Assembly: GCF_002845275.2 (NCBI RefSeq)
Contig: NZ_CP088149.1
Location: 783,501-847,500, forward strand
Length of the DNA: 64,000 bases
Source of the DNA: Pseudomonas sp. S06B 330
Lineage (GTDB): Bacteria > Pseudomonadota > Gammaproteobacteria > Pseudomonadales > Pseudomonadaceae
Direction: 5' to 3'
Position 1 is the first letter of the stretch, and each line of letters starts with the position of its first letter. The translations under genes were made by a program, and so were the position numbers. Positions 28,302-37,805 of the stretch are shown piece by piece. The notes under the pieces were generated by a model, which saw only the letters and a program-made list of their open reading frames with translations, ran no database searches and was not told where the DNA came from.

Positions 28302-29815
28302 ACAGTCTTGGCGATCCGGCTGGCCAGCAGGGCCCAGCCGAACAGCAGTACGCAGACAATCACCAGTGGCCAGGAGCGCCATTGCAGGTACGGCGTGAGC
28401 TGCTGCATTGGCACCACCTCACCGTAGAGGATGCCGCGCTCGAACTGCGGGATCTGCGCGGTGATGCGTCCAAAGGGGTCGATCAGGCCGCTGACGCCGT
28501 TGTTGGTGGCACGAATCATCCAGCGTCCGGCCTCCAGCGCACGCATCTGGGCCATCTGCAGGTGTTGTAGGGGGCCGATCGAGGTGCCGAACCAGGTGTC
28601 GTTACTGATGGTCAGGAGGATGTCGCTACGGGCTGCCAGGCTTGCGGCGAACTCCGGGTAGACCACTTCGTAGCAGATGTACGGCGCGATCTGGTAGCCC
28701 TTGGCCTGCAGCAGTGGCTGGTCTTCTGGGCCGCGGGCAAAGTCCGACATTGGCAGGTCGAAGAAGGCGATCACCCCGCGGAGCATATCCTGCAGCGGTA
28801 CATACTCACCGAAGGGCACCAGCTTCTGCTTCAGATAGGTACCGTCGCCTTCACCAGTCACGGTAATGCCGTTGTAGTAGCGGCGTTGCTGATGCACCAC
28901 CTCACGTATCGGCACACCAGTGATCAGCGCCGAATGGCGGTCAGCGGCGAAGCTGCCCATCATGTCCAGGTAGCCTTGGGCTTGTTCCTTGAGGATCGGC
29001 ACGGCGGTTTCCGGCCAGATCAGCAGGTCGACCGGCTTGGAGCTGAAACTCATGTCCCGGTACAAGGCCAGTTGGGCGTTGACGTGTTCCGGGTTCCACT
29101 TCAGTTCCTGCTCGACATTACCTTGCAGCGCAGCCACGGTCAGTGGTTTGCCGGCAGGTTCGGTCCAGGCATGGTTTTTCAGGGCCAGGCCCACAGCCCA
29201 GGGCGCCAGCAACAGGACGATGGCTACGGCCAGGAACGACTTGCGCTCACGTAAACGTGGCAAGTTGCACAGCAGGGCGGCGCACAAGGCCAGGCAGAAG
29301 GAGATCAGCCACATACCACCGACCGGCGCCAGGCCGGACAGCGGACCGTCAAGCTGGCTGTAACCGGAATAGAGCCAGGGGAAACCGGTGAGGAACCAGC
29401 CGCGGAAGGCTTCCTGACCGACCCACAAGGCAGCGAAGCACAGGGCGTCGGCCAGGGGGGCCTCGTTGCGGCGCAGCCAACGCGCCCAGATCCAGGCGGG
29501 CAGGGCGAAGAACCAAGCGATGGCCGCGAAGAACGCCACCAGCAAAACCGTCGCCAGCAGTGGCGTGGCGCCGCCGTAGGTATTGATACTGACGTAGATC
29601 CAGCTGGTGCCGGCAGCGTACAAGCCGAAACCGAAGCACCAGCCACGGCCCAAGGCCTGGCGTGGGCTGAGCTCACGCAGGCCAAGGTAGAACAGGCCGG
29701 CGGCCAGCAATGCCAGTGGCCAAATGTCGAACGGCGCCAGGGCCAGGGTAGTGATTGCACCGGCCGCCACGGCCAGCAGGTTACCGGGCCAGCCGGGGCG
29801 GGTGATCCAGCGCAT
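28298..29815 (-). CDS. lnt: Apolipoprotein N-acyltransferase
   Basis: 505 residues, six to eight N-terminal helices then a nitrilase (CN hydrolase) domain. Lnt adds the third acyl chain to lipoproteins. The catalytic triad is seen as Glu in LLIWPETAVPI, Lys in YLKQKLVPFGEYVP and Cys in IAPYICYEVVYPEF. It is followed by corC, ybeY and phoH upstream in the same minus-strand direction, the classic lnt-corC-ybeY-phoH-miaB set. Convergent with ydcF, sharing four bases at the stops. Confidence 0.96.
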   Translation of the reverse strand: MRWITRPGWPGNLLAVAAGAITTLALAPFDIWPLALLAAGLFYLGLRELSPRQALGRGWCFGFGLYAAGTSWIYVSINTYGGATPLLATVLLVAFFAAIAWFFALPAWIWARWLRRNEAPLADALCFAALWVGQEAFRGWFLTGFPWLYSGYSQLDGPLSGLAPVGGMWLISFCLALCAALLCNLPRLRERKSFLAVAIVLLLAPWAVGLALKNHAWTEPAGKPLTVAALQGNVEQELKWNPEHVNAQLALYRDMSFSSKPVDLLIWPETAVPILKEQAQGYLDMMGSFAADRHSALITGVPIREVVHQQRRYYNGITVTGEGDGTYLKQKLVPFGEYVPLQDMLRGVIAFFDLPMSDFARGPEDQPLLQAKGYQIAPYICYEVVYPEFAASLAARSDILLTISNDTWFGTSIGPLQHLQMAQMRALEAGRWMIRATNNGVSGLIDPFGRITAQIPQFERGILYGEVVPMQQLTPYLQWRSWPLVIVCVLLFGWALLASRIAKTV

Positions 29816-29823
29816 GGTTGTCC

Positions 29824-30663
29824 TTAACGGGTGATAGGGGTCAGTCGCAGCAAGTGTATCCGGCGGCTGTCGGCGTTGAGAATGCGGAAGCGATACGGGC
29901 CGATTTCAGTGGTCTCGTTACGCTTTGGCAAGTGACCGAAGGCGCTCATGACCAAGCCGCCAACGGTGTCGAACTCATCGTCGGAGAACTGGCTGTCGAA
30001 GAACTCGTTGAAGTTCTCGATCGGGGTCAGAGCCTTGATCAGGAAGTCGCCGCTAGGCAGCGGCTTGATGTAGCTGTCTTCTTCGACGTCGTGCTCGTCT
30101 TCGATGTCGCCGACGATCTGTTCAAGCACGTCCTCGATGGTCACCAAGCCCGCCACACCGCCGTACTCGTCGATGACGATGGCCATGTGATTGTGGTTGG
30201 CGCGGAACTCGCGCAACAGCACGTTCAGGCGCTTGGACTCGGGCACGAAGGTGGCCGGGCGCAGCAGGTCCTTGATGTTGAAGCTGTCGCCGTTCTCTTT
30301 GAGGATCAGCGGCAGCAGGTCTTTGGCCAACAACACGCCAAGGACATCGTCATGGCTTTCGCCAACCACCGGGTAGCGCGAGTGCGCAGCGTCGATCACA
30401 GCTGGGAGGAACTCGCGTGGCGACTGCGTGGCCTTGATGCTGATCATCTGCGAGCGCGGCACCATGATGTCGCGTACTTGCAGGTCGGCTACCTGGATGG
30501 CGCCTTCAACAATGGTCAGCGCCTCGCTGTCGAGCAGCTTGTTCTGATGGGCTTCGCGCAGCAGCTCCAGAAGCTCCTGGCGGTTTTTCGGCTCATGGGC
30601 AAAAGCCTGGGTCAGTTTGCCTAACCAGGACTTTTGCCCGTTGCTCGATCGATCTTCGCTCAT
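29824..30663 (-). CDS. corC: HlyC/CorC-family transporter-associated protein (CBS domains)
   Basis: 279 residues. Two CBS domains (about 70-195, with VRDIMVPRSQMISI and MAIVIDEYGGVAGLVTIEDVLEQIVGDIEDEHD) and a CorC_HlyC C-terminal domain (LIKALTPIENFNEFFDSQFSDDEFDTVGGLV). The family is linked to magnesium and cobalt efflux (CorC/MgtE-type regulation), though the soluble forms' function is not fully known. No membrane helices are visible, so this is the short CorC (YbeX) type. It lies between lnt and ybeY; distances are 8 and 5 bases, so one operon. Confidence 0.94.
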   Translation of the reverse strand: MSEDRSSNGQKSWLGKLTQAFAHEPKNRQELLELLREAHQNKLLDSEALTIVEGAIQVADLQVRDIMVPRSQMISIKATQSPREFLPAVIDAAHSRYPVVGESHDDVLGVLLAKDLLPLILKENGDSFNIKDLLRPATFVPESKRLNVLLREFRANHNHMAIVIDEYGGVAGLVTIEDVLEQIVGDIEDEHDVEEDSYIKPLPSGDFLIKALTPIENFNEFFDSQFSDDEFDTVGGLVMSAFGHLPKRNETTEIGPYRFRILNADSRRIHLLRLTPITR

Positions 30664-30668
30664 GGCGG

Positions 30669-31163
30669 TTACTCGTGATCCTTGCAGATATCAGTGTGGG
30701 GTACGTCGTGTTCGTCGTCGGCGTAAGGGTCTGGATGACCCAATTCCGCTAGCAACTCTCGTTCCAGTGCTTCCATTTCTTCGGCCTCATCGTCTTCGAT
30801 GTGGTCGTAGCCCAGCAGGTGCAGGCAGCCGTGGATAACCAGGTGCGCCCAATGGGCCTCCAGCGACTTGCCCTGTTCGGCCGCTTCGCGCTCGACCACG
30901 GCGATGCAGATCACCAGGTCGCCGAGCAGCGGAATGTCGAGTAGCTCATCGGGTACGTCGGCCGGGAAGGACAGAACGTTGGTGGCGTAGTCTTTGCCAC
31001 GCCAGGTGTGATTCAGTTCGCGGCCTTCGGCTTCATCAACCAGACGAATGGTTAACTCCGAGTCGGCAGTGCGCTGGCGCAGGGCCAGCTCGCACCATTG
31101 GCGGAACTGCTCTTCAGTGGGGTGAGGGGCATCACTTGCCAGCTGCAGATCGAGCTCAAGCAT
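30669..31163 (-). CDS. ybeY: Endoribonuclease YbeY / rRNA maturation factor
   Basis: 164 residues from ATG 31163. The open frame extends upstream inside phoH and is not the real start. YbeY is a zinc-dependent enzyme involved in 16S rRNA 3' end maturation and 70S quality control. The metal-binding motif is [25 protein letters not shown] (H-x3-H-x5-H). [17 protein letters not shown] is the second family motif. Its ATG overlaps the phoH stop by 8 bases. The acidic tail ([20 protein letters not shown]) is family-variable. Confidence 0.95.
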   Translation of the reverse strand: MLELDLQLASDAPHPTEEQFRQWCELALRQRTADSELTIRLVDEAEGRELNHTWRGKDYATNVLSFPADVPDELLDIPLLGDLVICIAVVEREAAEQGKSLEAHWAHLVIHGCLHLLGYDHIEDDEAEEMEALERELLAELGHPDPYADDEHDVPHTDICKDHE

Positions 31164-32157
31164 CGCGTTTGTTGCCTTCGCTGATGTCATTTTGGTGGTT
31201 CTCAAAGCGCTCGTACGCTTCGACGATACGTTGCACCAAGGGGTGGCGAACCACGTCTTTGGGCTGGAAATGGGTAAAGCTGATGCCCGGCACGCCCTTG
31301 AGCACGTCAATCACATGCGCCAGGCCCGACTTGGTCCCGCGCGGCAGGTCGACCTGGGTGATGTCACCGGTGATCACCGCGGTGGAGCCGAAGCCGATAC
31401 GGGTCAGGAACATCTTCATCTGTTCGACCGTGGTGTTCTGGCTCTCATCAAGGATGATGAAGCTGTTGTTCAGGGTACGGCCACGCATGTACGCCAGCGG
31501 GGCAATCTCGATCACCTGGCGCTCGATCAGCTTGGCGACGTGTTCGAAGCCGAGCATCTCGTACAGCGCGTCGTACAGCGGGCGCAGATACGGGTCGATC
31601 TTCTGGGCCAGGTCGCCCGGCAGGAAGCCGAGTTTCTCGCCCGCTTCGACCGCAGGGCGCACCAGCAGGATGCGTCGCACCTGTTCACGTTCCAGCGCAT
31701 CGACAGCACAGGCGACGGCGAGGTAGGTCTTGCCAGTACCGGCCGGACCAATGCCGAAGTTGATGTCGTTGCCGAGAATTTCCTTCACATAGCGCTGCTG
31801 GTTCAGCCCGCGCGGACGAATCATGCCCTTGCGCGTACGCAGGGAAACACTGACTTCGTTGACGGCTGGGTTTTCCAGTTGTTCTACCGCAGATTCCTGC
31901 AGGAACAGGTGCACCATTTCCGGCGACAGCTCGGTGGCCTTGGTCTCGCGATAGAGACGGCGCAGCAGTTGCTCGGCAGAGGAGGTGTGTTTGGGTTCGC
32001 CGATCAGTTCGAACTGATTGCCGCGGTTGCGGATTTCGATGGCCAGACGCTGTTCGATCAGGCGCAAATGCTCGTCGAACTGCCCGCACAGATTGGCGAA
32101 GCGATGGGCCTCGAAAGGCTCGAGGATGAAACGATGAGGTTCTATGGGTGCGTTCAA
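31156..32157 (-). CDS. ybeZ: PhoH-like ATPase (YbeZ)
   Basis: 333 residues. A Walker A motif [20 protein letters not shown], Walker [11 protein letters not shown] and the PhoH-specific [18 protein letters not shown] are clear. PhoH proteins are predicted ATP-dependent RNA helicases or ATPases that partner YbeY in RNA metabolism. N-terminal RHFLEP-type KH-like region precedes the ATPase. The stop overlaps the ybeY start. Its own 5' end follows a 120-base gap that holds a GC hairpin next to miaB. Confidence 0.95.
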   Translation of the reverse strand: MNAPIEPHRFILEPFEAHRFANLCGQFDEHLRLIEQRLAIEIRNRGNQFELIGEPKHTSSAEQLLRRLYRETKATELSPEMVHLFLQESAVEQLENPAVNEVSVSLRTRKGMIRPRGLNQQRYVKEILGNDINFGIGPAGTGKTYLAVACAVDALEREQVRRILLVRPAVEAGEKLGFLPGDLAQKIDPYLRPLYDALYEMLGFEHVAKLIERQVIEIAPLAYMRGRTLNNSFIILDESQNTTVEQMKMFLTRIGFGSTAVITGDITQVDLPRGTKSGLAHVIDVLKGVPGISFTHFQPKDVVRHPLVQRIVEAYERFENHQNDISEGNKRDA

Positions 32158-32248
32158 GGTCGTTTTTCAGCCGCCCAACGGCAATGGAGATGGTCTCAAG
32201 GATAACCCTAGCCGCTGCAGGGCGAAAGCGCTGAAACGATCAAGGGTC

Positions 32249-32272
32249 GCCGGGCCTGCAATCAGGCCCGGC
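32249..32272 (-). terminator. GC-rich hairpin between miaB and phoH
   Basis: GCCGGGCCTG and CAGGCCCGGC pair perfectly (10 bp) with loop CAAT. No T-tract follows on the minus strand, so it could be a weak terminator, an attenuator or an mRNA-stabilising stem between the two genes. Confidence 0.45.
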
Positions 32273-32280
32273 AGGACAGG

Positions 32281-33609
32281 TCAATGTGCCAGCGAACCAA
32301 ACAGCGAATGGGGCCGGGCATCGTCGATCTGGATGTCGACGAACTGGCCGATCAGCTTGGGATTGTCGCAGCGGAAGTTGACGATACGGTTATTCTCGGT
32401 GCGCCCCTGCAGTTGGCCGGGGTCGCGACGCGAGTAATCCGTGACGAGGATGCGCTGGATGGTGCCAACCATTTGTCGGCTGATCTCGAAACCTTGGGTA
32501 TCCAGGCGATGTTGCAATGCCTTGAGCCGCTCTTTCTTCACCTCTTCCGAGGTTTCGTCCGGCAGGTCGGAGGCTGGGGTGCCCGGCCGCTGGCTGTAGA
32601 CGAAGGAGTAGGAGAAGTCGAAACCGACATCGGCCACCAGCTTCATGGTCTGCTCGAAGTCTTTCTCGGTTTCACCCGGGAAGCCGACAATGAAGTCAGA
32701 GCTGATGCAGATCCCCGGCACCGCAGCCTTGAGCTTGCGCAGCTTGGACTTGTACTCAAGGACCGTGTGGTTGCGCTTCATCGCTGCGAGCACGCGATCA
32801 GAGCCCGACTGCACCGGCAGGTGCAGGTGCTTGACCAGTTCCGGCACTTCAGCGTGGGCCTGGATCAGGCTGTCGGAGAATTCCAGCGGGTGCGAGGTGG
32901 TGTAACGGATGCGGTCGATTCCGTCGACGGCAGCCACGACCCTGATCAGCTCAGCCAGATCGGCCAGGCGGCCATCGTGGGTCTGGCCGCGATAGCCGTT
33001 GACGTTCTGCCCCAGCAGGGTGATCTCGCGCACGCCGTTTTCGGCCAGGTGGATGACTTCGGCCAGCACATCATCGAACGGGCGGCTGACTTCTTCGCCA
33101 CGGGTATAGGGCACCACGCAGAACGTGCAGTATTTGCTGCAACCTTCCATGACCGAGACATAGGCGGTTGGGCCATCGATGCGCGGCTCGGGCAAGTGGT
33201 CGAATTTTTCGATTTCCGGGAACGACACGTCAACCTGGGGCAAGCGTGTGGTACGTGCGGCATCGATCATTTCTGGCAGACGATGAAGGGTCTGCGGGCC
33301 GAACACCACATCCACATACGGCGCACGCTTGCGAATCGATTCGCCTTCCTGGCTGGCTACGCAGCCGCCGACGGCGATGACCATGTCCGGCTTCAGGTCC
33401 TTCAATTCGCGCCAGCGGCCCAACTGGGAGTAGACCCGGTCCTGGGCGCGTTCGCGGATCGAGCAGGTGTTGAGCAGGATCACGTCAGCGTCTTCGGCAC
33501 GCGCAGTGACCTCCAGGGCTTGATGTTCACCCAGCAGGTCGACCATGCGCGAGCTGTCGTACTCGTTCATCTGGCAACCGTGGGTTTCGATATAAAGCTT
33601 CTTGGCCAT
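32281..33609 (-). CDS. miaB: tRNA-2-methylthio-N6-dimethylallyladenosine synthase MiaB
   Basis: 442 residues. MiaB adds a methylthio group to i6A37 of tRNAs. The N-terminal UPF0004 domain has three cluster cysteines ([24 protein letters not shown]); the radical SAM motif is [15 protein letters not shown]; the C-terminal TRAM domain includes [27 protein letters not shown]. It is transcribed on the minus strand ahead of phoH-ybeY-corC-lnt. A perfect 10-bp hairpin (32249-32272) sits between its stop and phoH. Confidence 0.97.
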   Translation of the reverse strand: MAKKLYIETHGCQMNEYDSSRMVDLLGEHQALEVTARAEDADVILLNTCSIRERAQDRVYSQLGRWRELKDLKPDMVIAVGGCVASQEGESIRKRAPYVDVVFGPQTLHRLPEMIDAARTTRLPQVDVSFPEIEKFDHLPEPRIDGPTAYVSVMEGCSKYCTFCVVPYTRGEEVSRPFDDVLAEVIHLAENGVREITLLGQNVNGYRGQTHDGRLADLAELIRVVAAVDGIDRIRYTTSHPLEFSDSLIQAHAEVPELVKHLHLPVQSGSDRVLAAMKRNHTVLEYKSKLRKLKAAVPGICISSDFIVGFPGETEKDFEQTMKLVADVGFDFSYSFVYSQRPGTPASDLPDETSEEVKKERLKALQHRLDTQGFEISRQMVGTIQRILVTDYSRRDPGQLQGRTENNRIVNFRCDNPKLIGQFVDIQIDDARPHSLFGSLAH

Positions 33610-33689
33610 GGGAGATCATCAGGTAATTCGAAGAACCGCACATTATAGGGGGCTGGAGCGATGGATCCTAGCGTTCTCGGTCTGGGCGC

Positions 33690-33700
33690 TATGTTATAGT
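33690..33700 (+). promoter_or_regulatory. Candidate -10 region of the DUF1820 gene
   Basis: TATAGT at 33695-33700 within TATGTTATAGT, 38 bases upstream of the ATG. No strong -35 is seen. The region also serves divergent miaB. Confidence 0.35.
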
Positions 33701-33738
33701 TTGCCCTTTCTTTACAACCTGTGGCTGTCCCCGCCGAA

Positions 33739-34065
33739 ATGACCAAACGCGAAGCTCCGATCTACAAAGTGATCTTTCTCAACCAGGGCCAGGTATTCGA
33801 GATGTATGCCAAGCAGATCTACCAAAGTGATCTGTGGGGCTTTCTTGAAATTGAAGAATTTGTGTTCGGCGAACGCACTCAGGTGGTGGTCGATCCGAGC
33901 GAAGAAAAGCTCAAGGCGCAGTTTGAAGGTGTGGTGCGCAGTTTTGTGCCGATGCACTCAATCGTGCGTATTGATGAGGTCGAGCGCTTGGGCACGCCAA
34001 AGATCAGTGAAGCCCGAGGTGTCAGCAACGTGATGCCGTTCCCGATGCCGATGCCGGAAAAATAA
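33739..34065 (+). CDS. DUF1820 family protein
   Basis: 108 residues from ATG 33739; the frame opens six codons earlier at a GTG. The sequence KVIFLNQGQVFEMYAKQIYQSDLWGFLEIEEFVFGERTQVVVDPSEEKL is the DUF1820 signature; the C terminus is Met/Pro rich (VSNVMPFPMPMPEK). Members are short, cytoplasmic, conserved in gammaproteobacteria, and of unknown function. It stands alone, divergent from miaB. Confidence 0.85.
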   Translation: MTKREAPIYKVIFLNQGQVFEMYAKQIYQSDLWGFLEIEEFVFGERTQVVVDPSEEKLKAQFEGVVRSFVPMHSIVRIDEVERLGTPKISEARGVSNVMPFPMPMPEK

Positions 34066-34074
34066 GCCGGCGTT

Positions 34075-34623
34075 TCAGGGAAGTGGCGAGAAGGGCGTGC
34101 GTCCTTCGGCGGTCTGCAGTTCCAGCAGGTACTTGCGAAAGATCTGTCCCAGTACTTGGGTTGCCACTTCCAGGTCTTCACGCGGCATTTGCTCGGAGAC
34201 TTCGTCAGCCAGGTCCAGGGCTTCTTCGGCACCGTTGACGGCGGCCATTTTCAGCACGATGTAGGCTTGCACGTTGTTGGCCGCAACACCTTCACCCTTG
34301 AAGAACATGCTACCCAGGCGGTATTGGGCTTGGGCATGGCCTTGTAGCGAGGCTTGCTCGAAATAGCTCAGGGCTTGTTTGAGGTCGCGTGGCGTGTTGG
34401 TGCCTTCGTAATAGAACTCACCGAGCTCGTATTGAGCTTGCGCATCGCCTTCCTGCGCCGCCTTCTGGCAGGTGGCCAAGGCTTGGGGCAGGTCTTCAGG
34501 CTGGGAATTGAGGGTGCAGCGGCCCGCTGCTGGAATCAGCAACGAGTTACCGCCTGCCAAGGCCAGCAGGGGCTGAAGAAGCAACAGGCAGCCCAGGGCG
34601 AGGGCGCGGCCGGTGCGGTTCAT
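34075..34623 (-). CDS. Sel1-like repeat (TPR) exported protein
   Basis: 182 residues from ATG 34623, which gives a signal peptide (MNRTGRALALGCLLLLQPLLALA, cleavage after LALA). At least two Sel1-like repeats are visible: EGDAQAQYELGEFYYEGTNT and QGHAQAQYRLGSMFFKGEG, each with the A-x-LG-x-Y pattern. Such repeats mediate protein interactions in the periplasm. The last 60 residues are less conserved. Convergent with the DUF1820 gene (9-base gap). Function not known. Confidence 0.82.
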   Translation of the reverse strand: MNRTGRALALGCLLLLQPLLALAGGNSLLIPAAGRCTLNSQPEDLPQALATCQKAAQEGDAQAQYELGEFYYEGTNTPRDLKQALSYFEQASLQGHAQAQYRLGSMFFKGEGVAANNVQAYIVLKMAAVNGAEEALDLADEVSEQMPREDLEVATQVLGQIFRKYLLELQTAEGRTPFSPLP

Positions 34624-34721
34624 GGGGATCGACTTACCTCTGCAAAGCTGCGGCCAAAGTGTCTGGTGGCACATTATGGGATAAGCAACGCCTACCTTAC
34701 AAAGTCTTTACTCGATTTTCT

Positions 34722-34792
34722 GCTTCGCCGGCGCCCACAGCAGATTCCTGTGGGCGCTGGCCTTGCCGGCGATGGGCTGCGAAAGCAGCCCC
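34722..34792. repeat. REP-type palindrome / terminator hairpins downstream of hemL
   Basis: The stem GCGCCCACAG / CTGTGGGCGC (34731-34740 and 34748-34757, 10 bp, 7-base loop) is flanked by CGCCGG... and ...CCGGCG arms, and a second hairpin GGCTGC-GAAA-GCAGCC (34775-34790) sits just 3' of the hemL stop on the minus strand. It resembles Pseudomonas intergenic palindromes and may end hemL transcription. Confidence 0.6.
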
Positions 34793-34799
34793 GGCAGGA

Positions 34800-36086
34800 T
34801 CAATCCTTGAGTTTGGCGAACGCCCGCTCAGCGGCATCCAGGGTGATCTGCAGCTCGGTTTCGCCGTGAGCGATCGAGGTGAAACCTGCCTCAAAGGCGC
34901 TTGGCGCCAGGTATACGCCACCTTCGAGCATCAGGTGGAAGAAGCGCTTGAAGCGCTCGGCATCACTGGCCATCACATCATCAAAGGTAACGATGTCGTC
35001 AGCGCCGCTGAAGTACAGGCCGAACATGCCACCCGCCTGGGTGGTGACGAACGGAATGCCGGCGGCATCGGCGCGTTGCTGCAGGCCATCAAGCAGACGA
35101 CTGGTGTAGGCGCTGAGCTCATCGTGGAAGCCCGGACGGCTGATCAACTTCAGGGTGGTCAGGCCGGCAGCCATGGCCAGCGGGTTGCCCGACAGGGTGC
35201 CGGCCTGATAGACCGGGCCCAGTGGTGCGATCTGCTCCATAATTTTGCGCTTGCCGCCGAAGCAGCCCACGGGCATGCCGCCGCCGACGATCTTGCCGAA
35301 AGTCGACAGGTCCGGAGTTACCCCGTAATGCGCTTGCGCGCCGCCCAGGGCAACACGGAAGCCGGTCATCACTTCGTCGAAGATCAGCACGACGCCGTGC
35401 TTGTCACACAGGCTGCGCAGGCCTTCGAGGAACCCAGGCGCTGGCGGCACGCAGTTCATGTTGCCGGCCACCGGCTCAACGATGATGCACGCCACTTCCT
35501 GGCCAACTTCAGCAAGCATTTGCTCGACGGCGCCGATGTCGTTGAACGGCAGGGTCAGGGTGTGCTTGGCAAACGCCGCCGGTACGCCAGCGGAGCTTGG
35601 CACGCCTTGGGTTAGCAGACCGGAGCCAGCTTTAACCAGCAGGCTGTCGGAGTGGCCGTGGTAGCAACCTTCGAACTTGATGATGCTGTCACGGCCGGTG
35701 TAGCCGCGGGCCAGGCGAATGGCGCTCATGGTCGCTTCGGTGCCGGAGCTGACCATGCGTACCATTTCCATCGACGGCACGATCGAGCAGACCAGGTCGG
35801 CCATCTCGGTTTCCATGGCCGTCGGTGCGCCGTAGGACAAACCGTGTTCGAGCTGTTTGCGCACCGAATCCAGTACGTCGGGGTGGCTGTGGCCAAGGAT
35901 CATCGGGCCCCAGGAGCCGACATAGTCGACATAGCGCTTGTCATCTTCGTCGGTGACGTAGGCGCCTTCGGCATGTTTGAAGAACAGCGGCGTGCCGCCA
36001 ACGCTCTTGAACGCCCGTACTGGCGAGTTGACGCCACCGGGGATGTGTTTCTGGGCGTTGGCGAACAGGATTTCGGAACGAGACAT
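34800..36086 (-). CDS. hemL: Glutamate-1-semialdehyde 2,1-aminomutase
   Basis: 428 residues from ATG 36086. HemL makes 5-aminolevulinate from glutamate-1-semialdehyde for haem synthesis. The PLP lysine is in [17 protein letters not shown]; other family landmarks are [50 protein letters not shown], and [16 protein letters not shown]. thiE starts 15 bases upstream of its ATG on the same strand, so thiD-thiE-hemL are likely read together. Confidence 0.97.
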   Translation of the reverse strand: MSRSEILFANAQKHIPGGVNSPVRAFKSVGGTPLFFKHAEGAYVTDEDDKRYVDYVGSWGPMILGHSHPDVLDSVRKQLEHGLSYGAPTAMETEMADLVCSIVPSMEMVRMVSSGTEATMSAIRLARGYTGRDSIIKFEGCYHGHSDSLLVKAGSGLLTQGVPSSAGVPAAFAKHTLTLPFNDIGAVEQMLAEVGQEVACIIVEPVAGNMNCVPPAPGFLEGLRSLCDKHGVVLIFDEVMTGFRVALGGAQAHYGVTPDLSTFGKIVGGGMPVGCFGGKRKIMEQIAPLGPVYQAGTLSGNPLAMAAGLTTLKLISRPGFHDELSAYTSRLLDGLQQRADAAGIPFVTTQAGGMFGLYFSGADDIVTFDDVMASDAERFKRFFHLMLEGGVYLAPSAFEAGFTSIAHGETELQITLDAAERAFAKLKD

Positions 36087-36101
36087 GATGGGCTCTCTCA
36101 A

Positions 36102-36728
36102 TCAGGCAGATGCGAACAGGGCGTTGAAGGCGCGGGCACGGCGGGTAACTTCCTGCGTGCTGTCGGCGCCGAACAGGCCATGAATCACCGCCAGCAGGTC
36201 GGCGCCATGGGCGACCAGTGGGGCGGCGTTGTCCAGGGTGATACCGCCGATCACGCAGATCGGCAGTTTGAGCCGGGCGCGGGCTTGCTCCAGCAAAGTG
36301 AGATCGGCAGCTGGAACGCCCGGCTTGGTCACAGAATTGTAGAAACGGCCAAAGGCGACATAGCTGGCGCCTTCGCGGGCGGCCTGTTCGGCCAGCTCCA
36401 GTTGGGCGTGGCAAGTCGAGCCGATGATTGCTTCGCGGCCAAGCAGTGTACGCGCTGGTGTCAGCGGTCCGTCGGTCTGGCCCAGGTGGACGCCAACGCC
36501 CAGGCGGGCGGCCAGTTCGGCATCGTCGTTGATGATCAGGCGGGTCTTGTAGCGCGCACAGAGTTCAGCCAAGGCTTCGGCCTCGCGCAAGCGGCGGGCC
36601 TCGTCCTGGCTTTTGTCACGGTACTGCAGCAAGGTCACGCCGCCCTCAAGGGCGGCCTCGACATAGGGAAGAAACTTGCCGGCCAGCAATTGGCTGTCGG
36701 TAATGGCATACAGACCGCGTAGCTTCAT
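36102..36728 (-). CDS. thiE: Thiamine-phosphate synthase
   Basis: 208 residues. ThiE couples HMP-PP and the thiazole phosphate into thiamine monophosphate. TIM-barrel motifs: [78 protein letters not shown] and [31 protein letters not shown]. The Lys-Asp-His residues of the active site are in these blocks. It lies between thiD and hemL on the minus strand. Confidence 0.96.
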   Translation of the reverse strand: MKLRGLYAITDSQLLAGKFLPYVEAALEGGVTLLQYRDKSQDEARRLREAEALAELCARYKTRLIINDDAELAARLGVGVHLGQTDGPLTPARTLLGREAIIGSTCHAQLELAEQAAREGASYVAFGRFYNSVTKPGVPAADLTLLEQARARLKLPICVIGGITLDNAAPLVAHGADLLAVIHGLFGADSTQEVTRRARAFNALFASA

Positions 36729-36743
36729 CTAGGGGCCTCGGGC

Positions 36744-37541
36744 TCAGGAGCAGAAATCCAGGGGCAGGCGACGCGGCACAAATTGGCCTTTGCCCAGTTG
36801 TTCGGCATCGCGCAGGGTTCGCCAGGTGTAGTCCAGAGCCGAGCGTACGGCGCTTTGCAGTTGTTCGCCAAGGGCCAGGCGACCGGCCAGGGTGCTGGCC
36901 AGGGTGCAGCCCGAGCCGTGGTAGCTGCCCGGCAGGCGCTGGCAAGTCCAGGTATGACGCTGACCGTCGCGGCTGTACAGGCGATTGTGGATTTCGTGCT
37001 CGTCACCGTGACCGCCGGTGATCAGCAGGTGTCTGACAAAAGGCAGCAGTTTTTCTGCGCACTCGTCCGCCGTGCCTTCAGGCAGTTCAGCCAGGATGCG
37101 CGCTTCGGGCAGGTTCGGGGTAGCGATGGTTGCCAGTGGTAAGAGGCGTTCGCGCATGGCATAACCGACCTCATCCTTGCCCAGGCGGCCACCGCCGCCA
37201 GCGCGCAGTACCGGGTCGCAGACCAGCGGCAGATGCGGGTGGGCACTGAGCAGTTCGACGACGGTGTCGACCATTTCCAGTGAGCCGAGCATGCCCAGCT
37301 TGACGGCCGCTACCGTCGAATCGGCAAGAACGGCGTTGGCTTGGGCCAGCACCCACTCGCGGTCGAGCACGCGGAAGTCACTGACATTGACGGTATCCTG
37401 CACGGTCAGGGCGGTCACAGCGGGAGCGGCGTGACAGCCTTGGGCGATCAGGGCTTCGATATCTGCCTGCAAGCCGGCGCCGCCACTGGGGTCGTGGCCG
37501 GAGAGACAGAGGACAACGGGGCGGGAGCTGTAGGTATTCAT
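36744..37541 (-). CDS. thiD: Hydroxymethylpyrimidine/phosphomethylpyrimidine kinase
   Basis: 265 residues from ATG 37541 (MNTYSSRPVVLCLSG); the longer frame upstream is not needed. ThiD phosphorylates HMP and HMP-P for thiamine synthesis. Ribokinase-type motifs: GHDPSGGAGLQADIEALIAQG and ITGGHGDEHEIHNRLYS, with anion-hole loop RLPGSYHGSGCTLASTLAGRLALG. thiE follows with a 15-base gap. Note the last codons run into a 260-base region before ladS (divergent). Confidence 0.95.
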   Translation of the reverse strand: MNTYSSRPVVLCLSGHDPSGGAGLQADIEALIAQGCHAAPAVTALTVQDTVNVSDFRVLDREWVLAQANAVLADSTVAAVKLGMLGSLEMVDTVVELLSAHPHLPLVCDPVLRAGGGGRLGKDEVGYAMRERLLPLATIATPNLPEARILAELPEGTADECAEKLLPFVRHLLITGGHGDEHEIHNRLYSRDGQRHTWTCQRLPGSYHGSGCTLASTLAGRLALGEQLQSAVRSALDYTWRTLRDAEQLGKGQFVPRRLPLDFCS

Positions 37542-37697
37542 GGTGCGCGAGCTTACCACCAAACGCTTTTGTCGGGTCTGCCCCGGCGCCAAGCTTTTTT
37601 GATCAAGTGGTCAGGAAAATGTTTTTGTAATCGCTGAAAGTGCCGTGCTAGAGCCTTTTGTTTAAAATTTTAAGTGGCTTCTGGCAGCCCTGAAAAG

Positions 37698-37704
37698 CTA
37701 TGCT
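37698..37704 (+). promoter_or_regulatory. Candidate RpoS-type -10 box upstream of the LadS-like gene
   Basis: CTATGCT (37698-37704) resembles the stationary-phase (sigma-S) -10 consensus CTATACT and is identical to the box proposed for the small RNA at 44541. It lies in the 264-base gap before the LadS start; no good -35 is seen. Confidence 0.35.
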
Positions 37705-37805
37705 AGAGTGCTCGAATAAACCGATAACGGTTAATCCGGATCGCGTCACCTCAAACGGACAGGAGGCCACCGCGACACGACCGGAATAGACCATGCTGGG
37801 GCTGT

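Noticed and set aside
32284..33648. 454-codon open frame antisense to miaB
   Set aside because: Covers miaB on the opposite strand; miaB has all radical SAM motifs.
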